From positions 1 through 6,316 of the forward strand of contig JADCCH010000384.1 of NCBI GenBank assembly GCA_020252865.1: DNA of 6,316 nt, written 5' to 3'. The first letter of the stretch is position 1; each line of letters opens with the position of its first letter. A model generated the notes under the pieces. That model saw nothing but the letters and a program-made list of their open reading frames with translations. It was not told where the DNA came from and ran no database searches. This DNA is from Methylobacterium sp. Lineage in GTDB: Bacteria; Pseudomonadota; Alphaproteobacteria; Rhizobiales; Beijerinckiaceae. A program made the position numbers and the translations under genes. Positions 1 to 6,201 of the stretch are shown one piece after another.

Positions 1-180
1 CAGGCGGTTCAGCGCGTAGGATACAAGACCGCCCACCACATAACCCACGAGGGTCGCCGGAATGACAGCCATCGCACCGGTTTCGACCAATGCGATCAGC
101 GTGCCGTAATGCGTGATGGCCGCGATGACGCCCACGCCTAAGAAGGCGACGACCTGCCGCAACAATCCCGCGCCGCTCAT
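1..180 (-). CDS. GtrA-family membrane protein, N-terminal part (cut by window edge)
   Basis: The reading frame starts at ATG 180-178 and stays open to the left edge, giving 60 residues that begin MSGAGLLRQVVAFLGVGVIA. Two hydrophobic stretches are visible, at about residues 9-30 and 36-56. The second ends in GYVVGGLVSYALNR. An early F-x-x-x-G-x-x-A-A stretch followed by a G-x-x-x-G-x-x-x-SY-x-LNR segment is typical of the GtrA-like family: small proteins with four membrane helices, thought to help move lipid-linked sugars across the inner membrane. Only the first half is present, so the substrate and full length cannot be judged. It lies 19 nt beyond the M48 protease stop on the same strand, with no good Shine-Dalgarno. 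Translation probably depends on coupling through an intervening mini-ORF whose TGA overlaps this ATG (ATGA). The family call rests on motif recall, without a database search. Confidence 0.78.
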   Translation of the reverse strand, partial: MSGAGLLRQVVAFLGVGVIAAITHYGTLIALVETGAMAVIPATLVGYVVGGLVSYALNRL

Positions 181-207
181 GGCGTGAAACCCGCGCCGCT
201 CATGGCG
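167..207. repeat. 18-bp direct repeat with 5-bp spacer at the protease/gtrA junction
   Basis: The plus-strand 18-mer cccgcgccgctcatggcg occurs at 167-184 and again, identically, at 190-207, separated by tgaaa (185-189), so the period is 23 bp. Each copy contains a start codon for the minus strand. Removing one period would leave the protease TGA directly overlapping the gtrA ATG as ATGA, the common layout for coupled genes. This suggests that the repeat arose by a short slippage duplication. Confidence 0.9.
177..203 (-). CDS. 8-codon mini-ORF bridging the M48 protease and gtrA
   Basis: ATG 203-201 overlaps the TGA of the M48 protease gene (ATGA, 203-200). It opens an 8-codon frame, MSGAGFTP, whose TGA (179-177) in turn overlaps the ATG of the GtrA gene (ATGA, 180-177). 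Its first five residues equal those of GtrA because the segment is a repeat copy. It is unlikely to make a functional peptide. The plausible role is to pass ribosomes from the protease gene to gtrA by termination and re-initiation. The arrangement is seen directly in the sequence; its use in translation is inferred. Confidence 0.4.
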   Translation of the reverse strand: MSGAGFTP

Positions 208-1258
208 GCGGGCGGCCCCAAGGCCCCCGTTTCTCCACGATTTCCGGCAAAGCCTCGCGCTCACTGATGCGCGGCGGCCCGGGCGGAAGGTGTCCGCCCG
301 CATAAGCCTGCAGCGCGTGGATGCGCTTGGCGATGGAGGGATGGGTCGAGAAGATATCCGCGAAATCGTTCGGGTCGTTCTCGATGCACATATCCATCAC
401 GCCCGAGGGCACGCCGGGAATATCCGCTCGGCCCGAGATTTTCAGCAGGGCGGAGATCATCGCATCGGGATTCTTGGTGAGTTCGACCGCGCCGGCATCC
501 GCGAGATATTCGCGGCTGCGCGAGAGCGCGAAGCGGATCACCACCGCGAGAATCCAGGCGAGGATGAGAATGCCGATGCCGATCAGCACGGCGGCGCCCC
601 CGCCCGACCCGCGCCGGTCGCCATCCGAGCCGCGATGCGTCACCTGCACATTCGAGAAGCGCTGGCCGCGCACCACCATCTCGCCGAAGAAGGAGACGAC
701 CCCCGCGATCAGCACCGCGACGATCATCAGCCGCACATCGCCATTGCGGATATGGGTCAGCTCATGCGCGATGACGGCTTCCAGTTCGGCATCGTCCAGC
801 GTTTCCATCAGCCCGCGCGTGACGGTGACGGTGTACTGCTTTTCATTCACGCCCGATGCGAAGGCGTTCAGCGCATCCGTATCGATGATCTGAAGGCGCG
901 GCACGGCCATGCCGCGGGAGATGCAGAGATTCTCCGTGAGCTTCCAGAGGCGAGGGGATTGCTCGCGCGAAAGCGGCGCGGAGCCCGTCGCCCAGCCGAT
1001 CAGCGCGACATTCGCGCCATAACCGATCAGCACCCAGATCGCGGTGATGGCCAACGCGATGGGGGTGTAAACGAGCGTCTGCCGCGCGGCATGGGCAAGG
1101 TGATCGTCGAGCGGCGCATAACGCGTCTGCCCGTCGATCATGAGGGTGGTGCCGAAAGTCACCATCAGCACGAGCACGAACAGGCCGGCGATCAGCATGT
1201 TGGATCGCCAGCGATTGCGCCGGATATGCGTGTAAAGCCCGAAGGCCTCGCCGATCAT
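200..1258 (-). CDS. M48-family (HtpX-like) membrane zinc metalloprotease
   Basis: This 352-residue integral membrane endopeptidase probably degrades damaged or misfolded envelope proteins. The zinc site is visible: HELTH at residues 165-169 gives two histidine ligands and the catalytic glutamate E166, and E250 in the SREYLADAGAV segment is the expected third ligand. NAFASG at 131-136 and the FSTHPS motif (H306) are further M48 hallmarks. Hydrophobic segments lie at about 20-42, 66-90, 176-195 and 222-243. Two precede the HExxH helix, and the last leads into the third-ligand helix, as in HtpX. A glycine/arginine-rich loop (about 209-221) precedes the last segment, and the C-terminal 30 residues are proline-rich. 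The ATG at 1258 is only 4 nt after the lemA stop and lacks a strong ribosome binding site, so coupling to lemA is likely. It is longer than classical HtpX (just under 300 residues), so I give no gene symbol. Confidence 0.95.
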   Translation of the reverse strand: MIGEAFGLYTHIRRNRWRSNMLIAGLFVLVLMVTFGTTLMIDGQTRYAPLDDHLAHAARQTLVYTPIALAITAIWVLIGYGANVALIGWATGSAPLSREQSPRLWKLTENLCISRGMAVPRLQIIDTDALNAFASGVNEKQYTVTVTRGLMETLDDAELEAVIAHELTHIRNGDVRLMIVAVLIAGVVSFFGEMVVRGQRFSNVQVTHRGSDGDRRGSGGGAAVLIGIGILILAWILAVVIRFALSRSREYLADAGAVELTKNPDAMISALLKISGRADIPGVPSGVMDMCIENDPNDFADIFSTHPSIAKRIHALQAYAGGHLPPGPPRISEREALPEIVEKRGPWGRPPP

Positions 1259-1262
1259 GGGC

Positions 1263-1820
1263 TCAGAACTTCACGTTCGGAGCCTGATCGAGGGTCTTGC
1301 GGCCATCCTCACCCAGATCGAAGAAGGTGCGCTCGGCAAAGCCCATGGAGCGGGCAAAGAGCACGGCCGGGAAGGCCTGGATCGCGGCGTTGAACTCGCT
1401 CACCGCATTGTTGAAGAAGCGGCGGGCGGCGGAGAGCTTGTCCTCGACATTGGCGAGCTGGCTCTGCAGATCGAGGAAGTTCGTGTTCGCCTTGAGGTCC
1501 GGGTAGGCCTCGGACAGCGCGATCAGGCGGCCCAGCGCGCCGGAAAGCTGCTGCTCGGCCGCAGCCTGCCCGGCCGTGCCCTGCGCGGAGATCGCCGAAT
1601 TGCGCGCCTTGATGACCGCATCCAGCGTTTCCTTCTCGTAAGTCGCGTAGCCCTTCACGGTTTCCACGAGGTTGGGGATGAGATCGTGCCGCTGCTTCAG
1701 CTGCACATCGATATCCGCGAAGGCCTGGTTGGCACGCTGCCGCAGGCCCACGAGGCCGTTATAGGTCGCGATCCCCCAGAAGAGGACGAGCACGATGACG
1801 CCGAGAACAACCCATTCCAT
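1263..1820 (-). CDS. lemA: LemA family protein
   Basis: This 185-residue protein has one N-terminal membrane segment (about residues 3-19) followed by a helical domain. The family signatures appear in order: YNGLVGLRQRANQAFADIDVQ at 20-40 (written here only as landmarks), LKQRHDLIPNLVETVKGYA at 41-59, YPDLKANTNFLDLQSQL at 106-122, RRFFNNAVSEFNAAI at 133-147 and FPAVLFARSMGF at 150-161. LemA proteins are widespread and their biochemical role is poorly defined; they often sit beside M48 proteases, as here. I chose the ATG at 1820 over the upstream ATG at 1931 for three reasons. It places the membrane helix at the N-terminus as in the family, it gives the usual family length, and AGGGGG lies 8 nt before it. 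The extra 37 residues of the longer version look like non-coding translation. It heads a minus-strand operon with the protease and gtrA. Confidence 0.94.
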   Translation of the reverse strand: MEWVVLGVIVLVLFWGIATYNGLVGLRQRANQAFADIDVQLKQRHDLIPNLVETVKGYATYEKETLDAVIKARNSAISAQGTAGQAAAEQQLSGALGRLIALSEAYPDLKANTNFLDLQSQLANVEDKLSAARRFFNNAVSEFNAAIQAFPAVLFARSMGFAERTFFDLGEDGRKTLDQAPNVKF

Positions 1821-1828
1821 GATGTATA

Positions 1829-1834
1829 CCCCCT
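1829..1834 (-). promoter_or_regulatory. Ribosome binding site of lemA
   Basis: On the minus strand AGGGGG is followed by an 8-nt spacer and then ATG 1820-1818. It is the only good Shine-Dalgarno near this start and is the main reason for rejecting the start 111 nt further upstream. Confidence 0.75.
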
Positions 1835-1881
1835 CATGCGAGACGCCCTGCCGCGCCCCGAACCATGGTGGCGACCATAAC

Positions 1882-1912
1882 ATTATCCGTGCGTCACTCC
1901 AGTGGCGGTCGA
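1882..1912 (-). promoter_or_regulatory. Possible lemA promoter
   Basis: On the minus strand GATAAT (1887-1882) resembles a sigma-70 -10 box, and TCGACC (1912-1907) is a poor -35 candidate at a long 19-nt spacing. The -10-like hexamer stands out in a GC-rich region and lies about 60 nt upstream of the lemA start. This is weak, position-based evidence. Confidence 0.3.
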
Positions 1913-1938
1913 GGAGGGGATCATCATCCACGATTTTT

Positions 1939-1952
1939 CGCGCGGATGCGCG
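1939..1952. repeat. Small palindrome upstream of the carB promoter candidate
   Basis: CGCGC (1939-1943) and GCGCG (1948-1952) are perfect inverted arms around GGAT. The right part, GGATGCGCG (1944-1952), also has an exact reverse-complement partner, CGCGCATCC, at 2061-2069, just before the carB start. It could be an operator half-site pair, but short GC-rich palindromes arise easily by chance in such a genome. Confidence 0.35.
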
Positions 1953-1962
1953 GCTTTTCTGC

Positions 1963-1990
1963 TTGGCCCGCCTGCGCCTTCTGGCTATAG
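1963..1990 (+). promoter_or_regulatory. Candidate carB promoter
   Basis: TTGGCC (1963-1968), 16 nt, then CTATAG (1985-1990) is the best sigma-70-like pair in the region. Alphaproteobacterial housekeeping promoters tend to have TTGnC-type -35 boxes and looser CTATA-type -10 boxes. A start near 1997 would leave a leader of about 85-90 nt before carB. No transcript data support it. Confidence 0.38.
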
Positions 1991-2018
1991 CGGCGGCTTA
2001 GCATCCCATTGAGCGATC

Positions 2019-2058
2019 CCTCCCCGCCCGCGCGGCAGCAAGTGCACGGGTGCGGAGG
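2019..2058 (+). promoter_or_regulatory. Predicted hairpin in the carB 5' leader
   Basis: CCTCC (2019-2023) pairs with GGAGG (2054-2058). After a single C/C mismatch (2024/2053), CGCCCG (2025-2030) pairs with CGGGTG (2047-2052) with one G-U pair, leaving a 16-nt loop. That makes 11 pairs out of 12 positions. No T-run follows, so it is not an intrinsic terminator. The 3' arm holds GGAGGAG (2054-2060), the strongest Shine-Dalgarno-like stretch before carB, which ends 23 nt before the ATG. A role in controlling carB translation or leader stability is a reasonable guess only. Confidence 0.45.
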
Positions 2059-2083
2059 AGCGCGCATCCTGAGTCCGTGAGCC

Positions 2084-5000
2084 ATGCCGAAACGCCAAGA
2101 CATCCACACGATCATGATCATCGGGGCGGGCCCCATCGTGATCGGGCAGGCCTGCGAATTCGACTATTCCGGCACGCAGGCCGTGAAGGCGCTGAAGGCG
2201 GAGGGCTACCGGATCGTTCTGGTGAACTCGAACCCCGCCACGATCATGACCGACCCGGAACTGGCGGACGCGACCTATGTCGAGCCGATCACCCCGGAAG
2301 TGGTGGAGAAGATCATCGCCCGCGAGCGCCCGAAATGCCCGCTGGGCAAGGTCTTCGCGCTGCTGCCGACCATGGGCGGGCAGACGGCGCTGAACTGCGC
2401 GCTCTCGCTGCAGAAGATGGGCGCGCTCGACAAGCACGATGTCGAGATGATCGGCGCCACCGCTGATGCCATCGACAAGGCCGAGGATCGCGAGCGCTTC
2501 CGCGAGGCCATGAAGAAGATCGGCCTTGAAACGCCGAAATCCCGCCTCGCCAACGCGACCGAACTGAAGAAGAAGAATCGCGAATTCTATAAGGCCGAAC
2601 TCGCGGCGATCGCGGCAGGCCCCGGCTCGGCCGAGGAGAAGGCCAAGGCGCGCGAAGCATTCGAGCGGCAATGGAGCGCCGGCGAGAAACAGCGCCGCAA
2701 GCGCTATCAGGAATTCGCGCTCGGCTCGGCCATGATGGCGCTGACCGATATCGGCCTGCCGGCAATCATCCGCCCGTCCTTCACGCTCGGCGGCACGGGC
2801 GGCGGCATCGCCTATAATCGCGAGGAATTCCTCGACATCGTGGAGCGCGGTCTCGATGCCTCGCCGACCAACGAAGTGCTGATCGAGGAAAGCGTGCTCG
2901 GCTGGAAGGAATTCGAGATGGAAGTTGTGCGCGACAAGCGCGACAACTGCATCATCGTCTGCTCCATCGAGAACATCGATCCGATGGGCGTGCATACGGG
3001 CGATTCCATCACGGTTGCCCCGGCGCTGACGCTGACCGACAAGGAATACCAGCGCATGCGCAACGCCTCGCTGGCGGTCCTGCGCGAGATCGGTGTCGAA
3101 ACCGGCGGCTCGAACGTGCAATTCGCGATCGACCCGGCGGATGGTCGCATGGTGGTGATCGAGATGAACCCGCGCGTCTCGCGCAGTTCTGCCCTGGCGT
3201 CGAAGGCCACGGGCTTCCCCATCGCCAAGGTCGCGGCGAAGCTCGCTGTCGGCTACACGCTCGACGAAATCGCGAACGACATCACCGGCGGCGCGACGCC
3301 AGCTTCCTTCGAGCCTTCGATCGATTACGTGGTGACGAAGATCCCGCGTTTCGCCTTCGAGAAGTTCCCCTCGACCGACCCGAATTTCGGCATCCTCACG
3401 ACCTCGATGAAGTCGATCGGCGAAAGCATGGCGATTGGCCGCACCTTCCACGAGAGCCTGCAGAAGGCGCTCCGCTCCCTCGAAACCGGCCTCGACGGCC
3501 TCGACGAGATCGAGATCGAGGGCCTCGGCAGGGGCGACGACAAGAACGCCATCCGCGCGGCGATCGGCACGCCGACCGCGAACCGCCTGCTCTACGTGGC
3601 GCAGGCCATGCGCCTCGGTTTTTCGAACGAGGAAATCCACCAGAGCTGCAAGATCGATCCGTGGTTCCTCGATCGCATCCGCGAGATCGTGGATATGGAA
3701 GCCCGGGTGAAGGCCCATGGCCTGCCGCCGGATGCCGAGAATTTCCGCCTGCTCAAGGGCATGGGCTTCTCGGATGCGCGCCTCGCCGCGCTCGCGAACA
3801 TGGAGACGACCGAGGTGCGCGCGAAGCGCCGGTCGCTGGATGTTCACCCGGTCTACAAGCGCATCGATACCTGTGCGGCCGAGTTCGCCTCGCCCACGGC
3901 CTATATGTACTCGACCTATGCGCCACCCTTCGCGGGCAAGCTTGCGGATGAGGCGCGCGTCTCGGACAGGAGGAAGATCGTGATCCTCGGCGGCGGTCCG
4001 AACCGCATCGGCCAGGGCATCGAGTTCGATTATTGCTGCTGCCATGCCTCGTTCGCCCTGCGTGACGCCGGGTTCGAGACGATCATGATCAACTGCAACC
4101 CGGAGACGGTCTCGACCGATTACGACACGGCGAACCGCCTTTACTTCGAGCCTCTCACGGCAGAGGACGTGCTCGAGATCATGGACAAGGAGCGCGAGGC
4201 CGGCACGCTGCTGGGCGCCATCGTGCAGTTCGGCGGGCAGACCCCGCTGAAGCTCGCCCGCGCGCTGGAAGAGGCGCGGGTGCCGATCCTCGGCACCTCG
4301 CCCGAAGCCATCGACCTCGCGGAGGATCGCGACCGCTTCAAGCGCCTGCTGGATAAACTCCAGCTGAAGCAGCCAAAGAACGGCATCGCCTATTCGGTGG
4401 AGCAGTCGCGCCTCGTGGCCGCCGATCTCGGCTTCCCCTTCGTGGTGCGCCCCTCCTACGTGCTCGGCGGACGCGCCATGGCGATCATCCGCGAGCAGGA
4501 GACCTTCGACGATTACCTCCTCGGCACGCTCCCCTCGCTGATCCCCTCGGAGATCAAGGCGAAATACCCGAACGACAAGACCGGGCAGATCAACACCCTG
4601 CTGGGCAAGAACCCGCTTCTCTTCGATCGCTACCTCTCCGATGCGATCGAGGTGGATGTAGACTGCCTCTCGGACGGCAAGGACGTCTATATCTGCGGCA
4701 TCATGGAGCATATCGAGGAAGCGGGCATCCATTCGGGTGACTCGGCCTGCTCGCTGCCCCCGCGCTCGCTCTCGCCGGAGATGATCGCCGAGCTCGAGCG
4801 CCAGTCCCGGGCGATGGCGCTGGCGCTGGAAGTCGGCGGCCTGATGAACGTGCAATACGCCATCCAGGGCGGCACGATCTTCGTGCTCGAAGTGAACCCG
4901 CGCGCCTCCCGCACGGTACCTTTCGTGGCGAAGGTGGTGGGCCACCCCATCGCGAAGGCCGCCTCGCTGGTGATGGCCGGCGAGAAGCTCGCGAGCTCCG

Positions 5001-5620
5001 AAGCGCCGATCCTCGTTTCGCTCCGCGCGGCCTTCGGCAAGGGCCAGCCGAAGCTGAACCATGTGGGCGTGAAGGAAGCGGTTTTCCCCTTCGCGCGCTT
5101 CCCCGGCGTCGATACGGTGCTTGGCCCGGAAATGCGCTCGACCGGCGAGGTGATCGGGCTCGATCGAAGCTTCGGCGTGGCTTTCGCAAAGAGCCAGCTC
5201 GGCTCGGGCACGAAGGTGCCGACCGCCGGCCGCGTCTTCGTTTCCGTGCGCGATGGCGACAAGGATCGCCTGCTGCCTTCCGTGAAGATGCTCTCGGAGC
5301 TCGGCTTCAAGCTGGTCGCGACCGCGGGCACGCAGAAATATCTCACGAGCCATGGCCTCGAATGCGAGCGCATCAACAAGGTGCTCGAAGGGCGCCCGCA
5401 TATCGTGGACGAGATCAAGAACGGCTCGGTCCAGCTCGTCTTCAACACCACTGAAGGCGCTCAGGCCATGATTGACAGCCGTTCACTCCGCCGGGCTGCC
5501 CTCTTGCAGAAGGTGCCCTATTATACCACCTTGGCGGGAGCGATGGCGGCAGCCGAGGGGATTCGGGCCTATCTGGCCGGTGACCTCGAAGTGCGCGCGC
5601 TTCAGGACTATTTCGCCTGA
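2084..5620 (+). CDS. carB: Carbamoyl-phosphate synthase large subunit
   Basis: CarB uses two ATP, bicarbonate and ammonia (delivered by CarA from glutamine) to make carbamoyl phosphate for pyrimidine and arginine synthesis in the cytoplasm. The 1178 residues show the two homologous synthetase halves. The first has [19 protein letters not shown] at 12-30, the ATP-grasp loop [12 protein letters not shown] at 230-241 and [11 protein letters not shown] at 360-370. The second has [18 protein letters not shown] at 634-651, RPSYVLGGR at 789-797 and [12 protein letters not shown] at 936-947. The oligomerisation region lies between them (about 405-560). The C-terminal MGS-like allosteric domain (about 1048-1178) keeps [10 protein letters not shown] and YYTTLAG, the regions that bind effectors such as IMP/UMP and ornithine in known CarB. 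E. coli CarB has about 1073 residues; the excess here lies mainly in a charged segment at about 155-215 and another at about 812-845. An in-frame stop (2078-2080) rules out an earlier start, although the ATG has only a weak ribosome binding site. carA is absent from the window. Confidence 0.99.
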   Translation: MPKRQDIHTIMIIGAGPIVIGQACEFDYSGTQAVKALKAEGYRIVLVNSNPATIMTDPELADATYVEPITPEVVEKIIARERPKCPLGKVFALLPTMGGQTALNCALSLQKMGALDKHDVEMIGATADAIDKAEDRERFREAMKKIGLETPKSRLANATELKKKNREFYKAELAAIAAGPGSAEEKAKAREAFERQWSAGEKQRRKRYQEFALGSAMMALTDIGLPAIIRPSFTLGGTGGGIAYNREEFLDIVERGLDASPTNEVLIEESVLGWKEFEMEVVRDKRDNCIIVCSIENIDPMGVHTGDSITVAPALTLTDKEYQRMRNASLAVLREIGVETGGSNVQFAIDPADGRMVVIEMNPRVSRSSALASKATGFPIAKVAAKLAVGYTLDEIANDITGGATPASFEPSIDYVVTKIPRFAFEKFPSTDPNFGILTTSMKSIGESMAIGRTFHESLQKALRSLETGLDGLDEIEIEGLGRGDDKNAIRAAIGTPTANRLLYVAQAMRLGFSNEEIHQSCKIDPWFLDRIREIVDMEARVKAHGLPPDAENFRLLKGMGFSDARLAALANMETTEVRAKRRSLDVHPVYKRIDTCAAEFASPTAYMYSTYAPPFAGKLADEARVSDRRKIVILGGGPNRIGQGIEFDYCCCHASFALRDAGFETIMINCNPETVSTDYDTANRLYFEPLTAEDVLEIMDKEREAGTLLGAIVQFGGQTPLKLARALEEARVPILGTSPEAIDLAEDRDRFKRLLDKLQLKQPKNGIAYSVEQSRLVAADLGFPFVVRPSYVLGGRAMAIIREQETFDDYLLGTLPSLIPSEIKAKYPNDKTGQINTLLGKNPLLFDRYLSDAIEVDVDCLSDGKDVYICGIMEHIEEAGIHSGDSACSLPPRSLSPEMIAELERQSRAMALALEVGGLMNVQYAIQGGTIFVLEVNPRASRTVPFVAKVVGHPIAKAASLVMAGEKLASSEAPILVSLRAAFGKGQPKLNHVGVKEAVFPFARFPGVDTVLGPEMRSTGEVIGLDRSFGVAFAKSQLGSGTKVPTAGRVFVSVRDGDKDRLLPSVKMLSELGFKLVATAGTQKYLTSHGLECERINKVLEGRPHIVDEIKNGSVQLVFNTTEGAQAMIDSRSLRRAALLQKVPYYTTLAGAMAAAEGIRAYLAGDLEVRALQDYFA

Positions 5621-5727
5621 ACGCCAGCCATCGGCGGGTTCGCAAGGATGCGGGCCCTTTCGTCTGGATCTTCATCGCTTCCCGAAACATCCTCGGGGCC
5701 AAAAACTTATTTTTTCTGGAGGGTGCG
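5621..5727 (+). other. carB-greA intergenic gap with hairpin and A/T-rich patch
   Basis: No gene is seen in these 107 bp. A short hairpin is possible, CCCGA (5681-5685) with TCGGG (5693-5697) around a 7-nt loop. It is followed by a run of A5, CTTA and T6 (5701-5715) that stands out in this GC-rich DNA. The T-run begins 12 nt after the stem, too far for a standard intrinsic terminator, so carB and greA may be co-transcribed. The A/T patch could instead ease initiation by keeping the greA ribosome binding site unstructured, or mark an internal promoter; no good -35 box is visible. Confidence 0.5.
5718..5723 (+). promoter_or_regulatory. Ribosome binding site of greA
   Basis: GGAGGG is followed by 4 nt (TGCG) and the ATG at 5728. 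It fixes the greA start, which also matches the family N-terminus (IPMT). Confidence 0.75.
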
Positions 5728-6201
5728 ATGGACCGCATTCCGATGACCGGAAGGGGCTTCAGGGCCCTGGAAGAAGAACTGAAGCACCGCCAATCGGTGG
5801 AGCGTCCGCGAATCATTCTCGCGATCCAGGAGGCGCGCGCGCATGGCGATCTGTCGGAGAACGCCGAATATTCGAGCGCGAAGGAAGCGCAGTCGCTGAA
5901 CGAGGGCCGGATCACCGAGCTCGAGAGTATCATCAGCCGCGCCGAAATCATCGATGTCACGAAATTGACCGGAAATACGGTGAAGTTCGGCGCCACGGTG
6001 AAACTCGTGGACGGGGACACCGAGGAAGAGAAGCAATACCAGATCGTGGGTGATCTGGAGGCGGATGTGAAATTCGGCCGCGTGTCGATTTCCTCGCCCA
6101 TCGCCCGCGCGCTGATCGGCAAGAAGGTCGGCGACAGCGTCGAGGTCAACACGCCGGGCGGAGGCAAGAGCTATGAAGTGGTCGAGGTCGCCTTCCGCTA
6201 A
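5728..6201 (+). CDS. greA: Transcription elongation factor GreA
   Basis: GreA enters the secondary channel of RNA polymerase and stimulates cleavage of the 3' end of backtracked RNA, which restarts stalled complexes and improves fidelity. The 157 residues match the usual family length of about 158. IPMTGRGF begins the N-terminal antiparallel coiled coil (about 8-75). The tip loop carries GDLSENAEY at 40-48, with the acidic residues D41 and E44 that coordinate the catalytic magnesium. VKFGATVKL (85-93), [20 protein letters not shown] (117-136) and [13 protein letters not shown] (142-154) belong to the C-terminal FKBP-like domain that docks on polymerase. The protein is complete with no missing key residue. 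It lies 107 nt downstream of carB on the same strand, a gene order I recall from other alphaproteobacteria, and its last 29 nt overlap the start of the next gene. Confidence 0.98.
   Translation: MDRIPMTGRGFRALEEELKHRQSVERPRIILAIQEARAHGDLSENAEYSSAKEAQSLNEGRITELESIISRAEIIDVTKLTGNTVKFGATVKLVDGDTEEEKQYQIVGDLEADVKFGRVSISSPIARALIGKKVGDSVEVNTPGGGKSYEVVEVAFR
6160..6164 (+). promoter_or_regulatory. Ribosome binding site inside greA for the downstream gene
   Basis: GGAGG is followed by an 8-nt spacer and ATG 6173-6175, an ideal arrangement. It lies within the codons for the conserved GreA stretch TPGGGKS, so the motif would exist anyway. Its spacing to an ATG that opens a signal-peptide-like frame supports real use. 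Confidence 0.6.

Larger units (their letters stand above)
1821..2083. other. Divergent intergenic region between lemA and carB
   Basis: These 263 bp separate the outward-facing lemA and carB genes. I find no RNA gene and no convincing small protein gene in it. The left part carries the lemA ribosome binding site and a possible lemA -10 box. The middle has a small perfect palindrome (CGCGC-GGAT-GCGCG, 1939-1952). Next to it is a candidate carB promoter, and the right 65 bp form a strong predicted hairpin in the carB leader. All regulatory input to both operons visible in the window must lie here. Confidence 0.7.

Noticed and set aside
290..1393. A 367-codon plus-strand frame opposite the M48 protease and the end of lemA
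   Set aside because: It is the same kind of shadow: rich in His, Arg, Asp and Ala, crossing the boundary between two real minus-strand genes, with no recognisable domain.
1821..1931. A 37-residue N-terminal extension of LemA from an upstream ATG at 1931
   Set aside because: The extension lacks a good ribosome binding site, puts sequence unlike the family before the membrane helix and overlaps the possible promoter. The start at 1820 has AGGGGG at ideal spacing.
2071..2075. A GANTC (CcrM methylation) site next to the carB start
   Set aside because: Several other GANTC sites occur in coding sequence in the window (for example near 469, 549, 3002, 4739 and 5809), so this one is not special and no cell-cycle control is implied.
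2050..2466. A plus-strand frame starting at GTG 2050, overlapping the carB start
   Set aside because: It runs inside carB in another frame with a shadow-like composition, and GGAGGAG is too close to or overlaps its start, so it cannot serve as its ribosome binding site.
1985..5401. A 1138-codon open frame on the minus strand across nearly all of carB
   Set aside because: It lies antisense to an unmistakable carB. Its translation is a His/Arg/Asp/Leu-rich composition typical of the mirror frame in GC-rich genes, with no motifs, membrane segments or sensible start. Its length reflects third-position GC bias.
5681..5715. An intrinsic terminator between carB and greA
   Set aside because: The stem has only 5 pairs with a 7-nt loop, and the T-run starts 12 nt after it, interrupted by A5. 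That does not fit the stem-plus-immediate-U-tract pattern.
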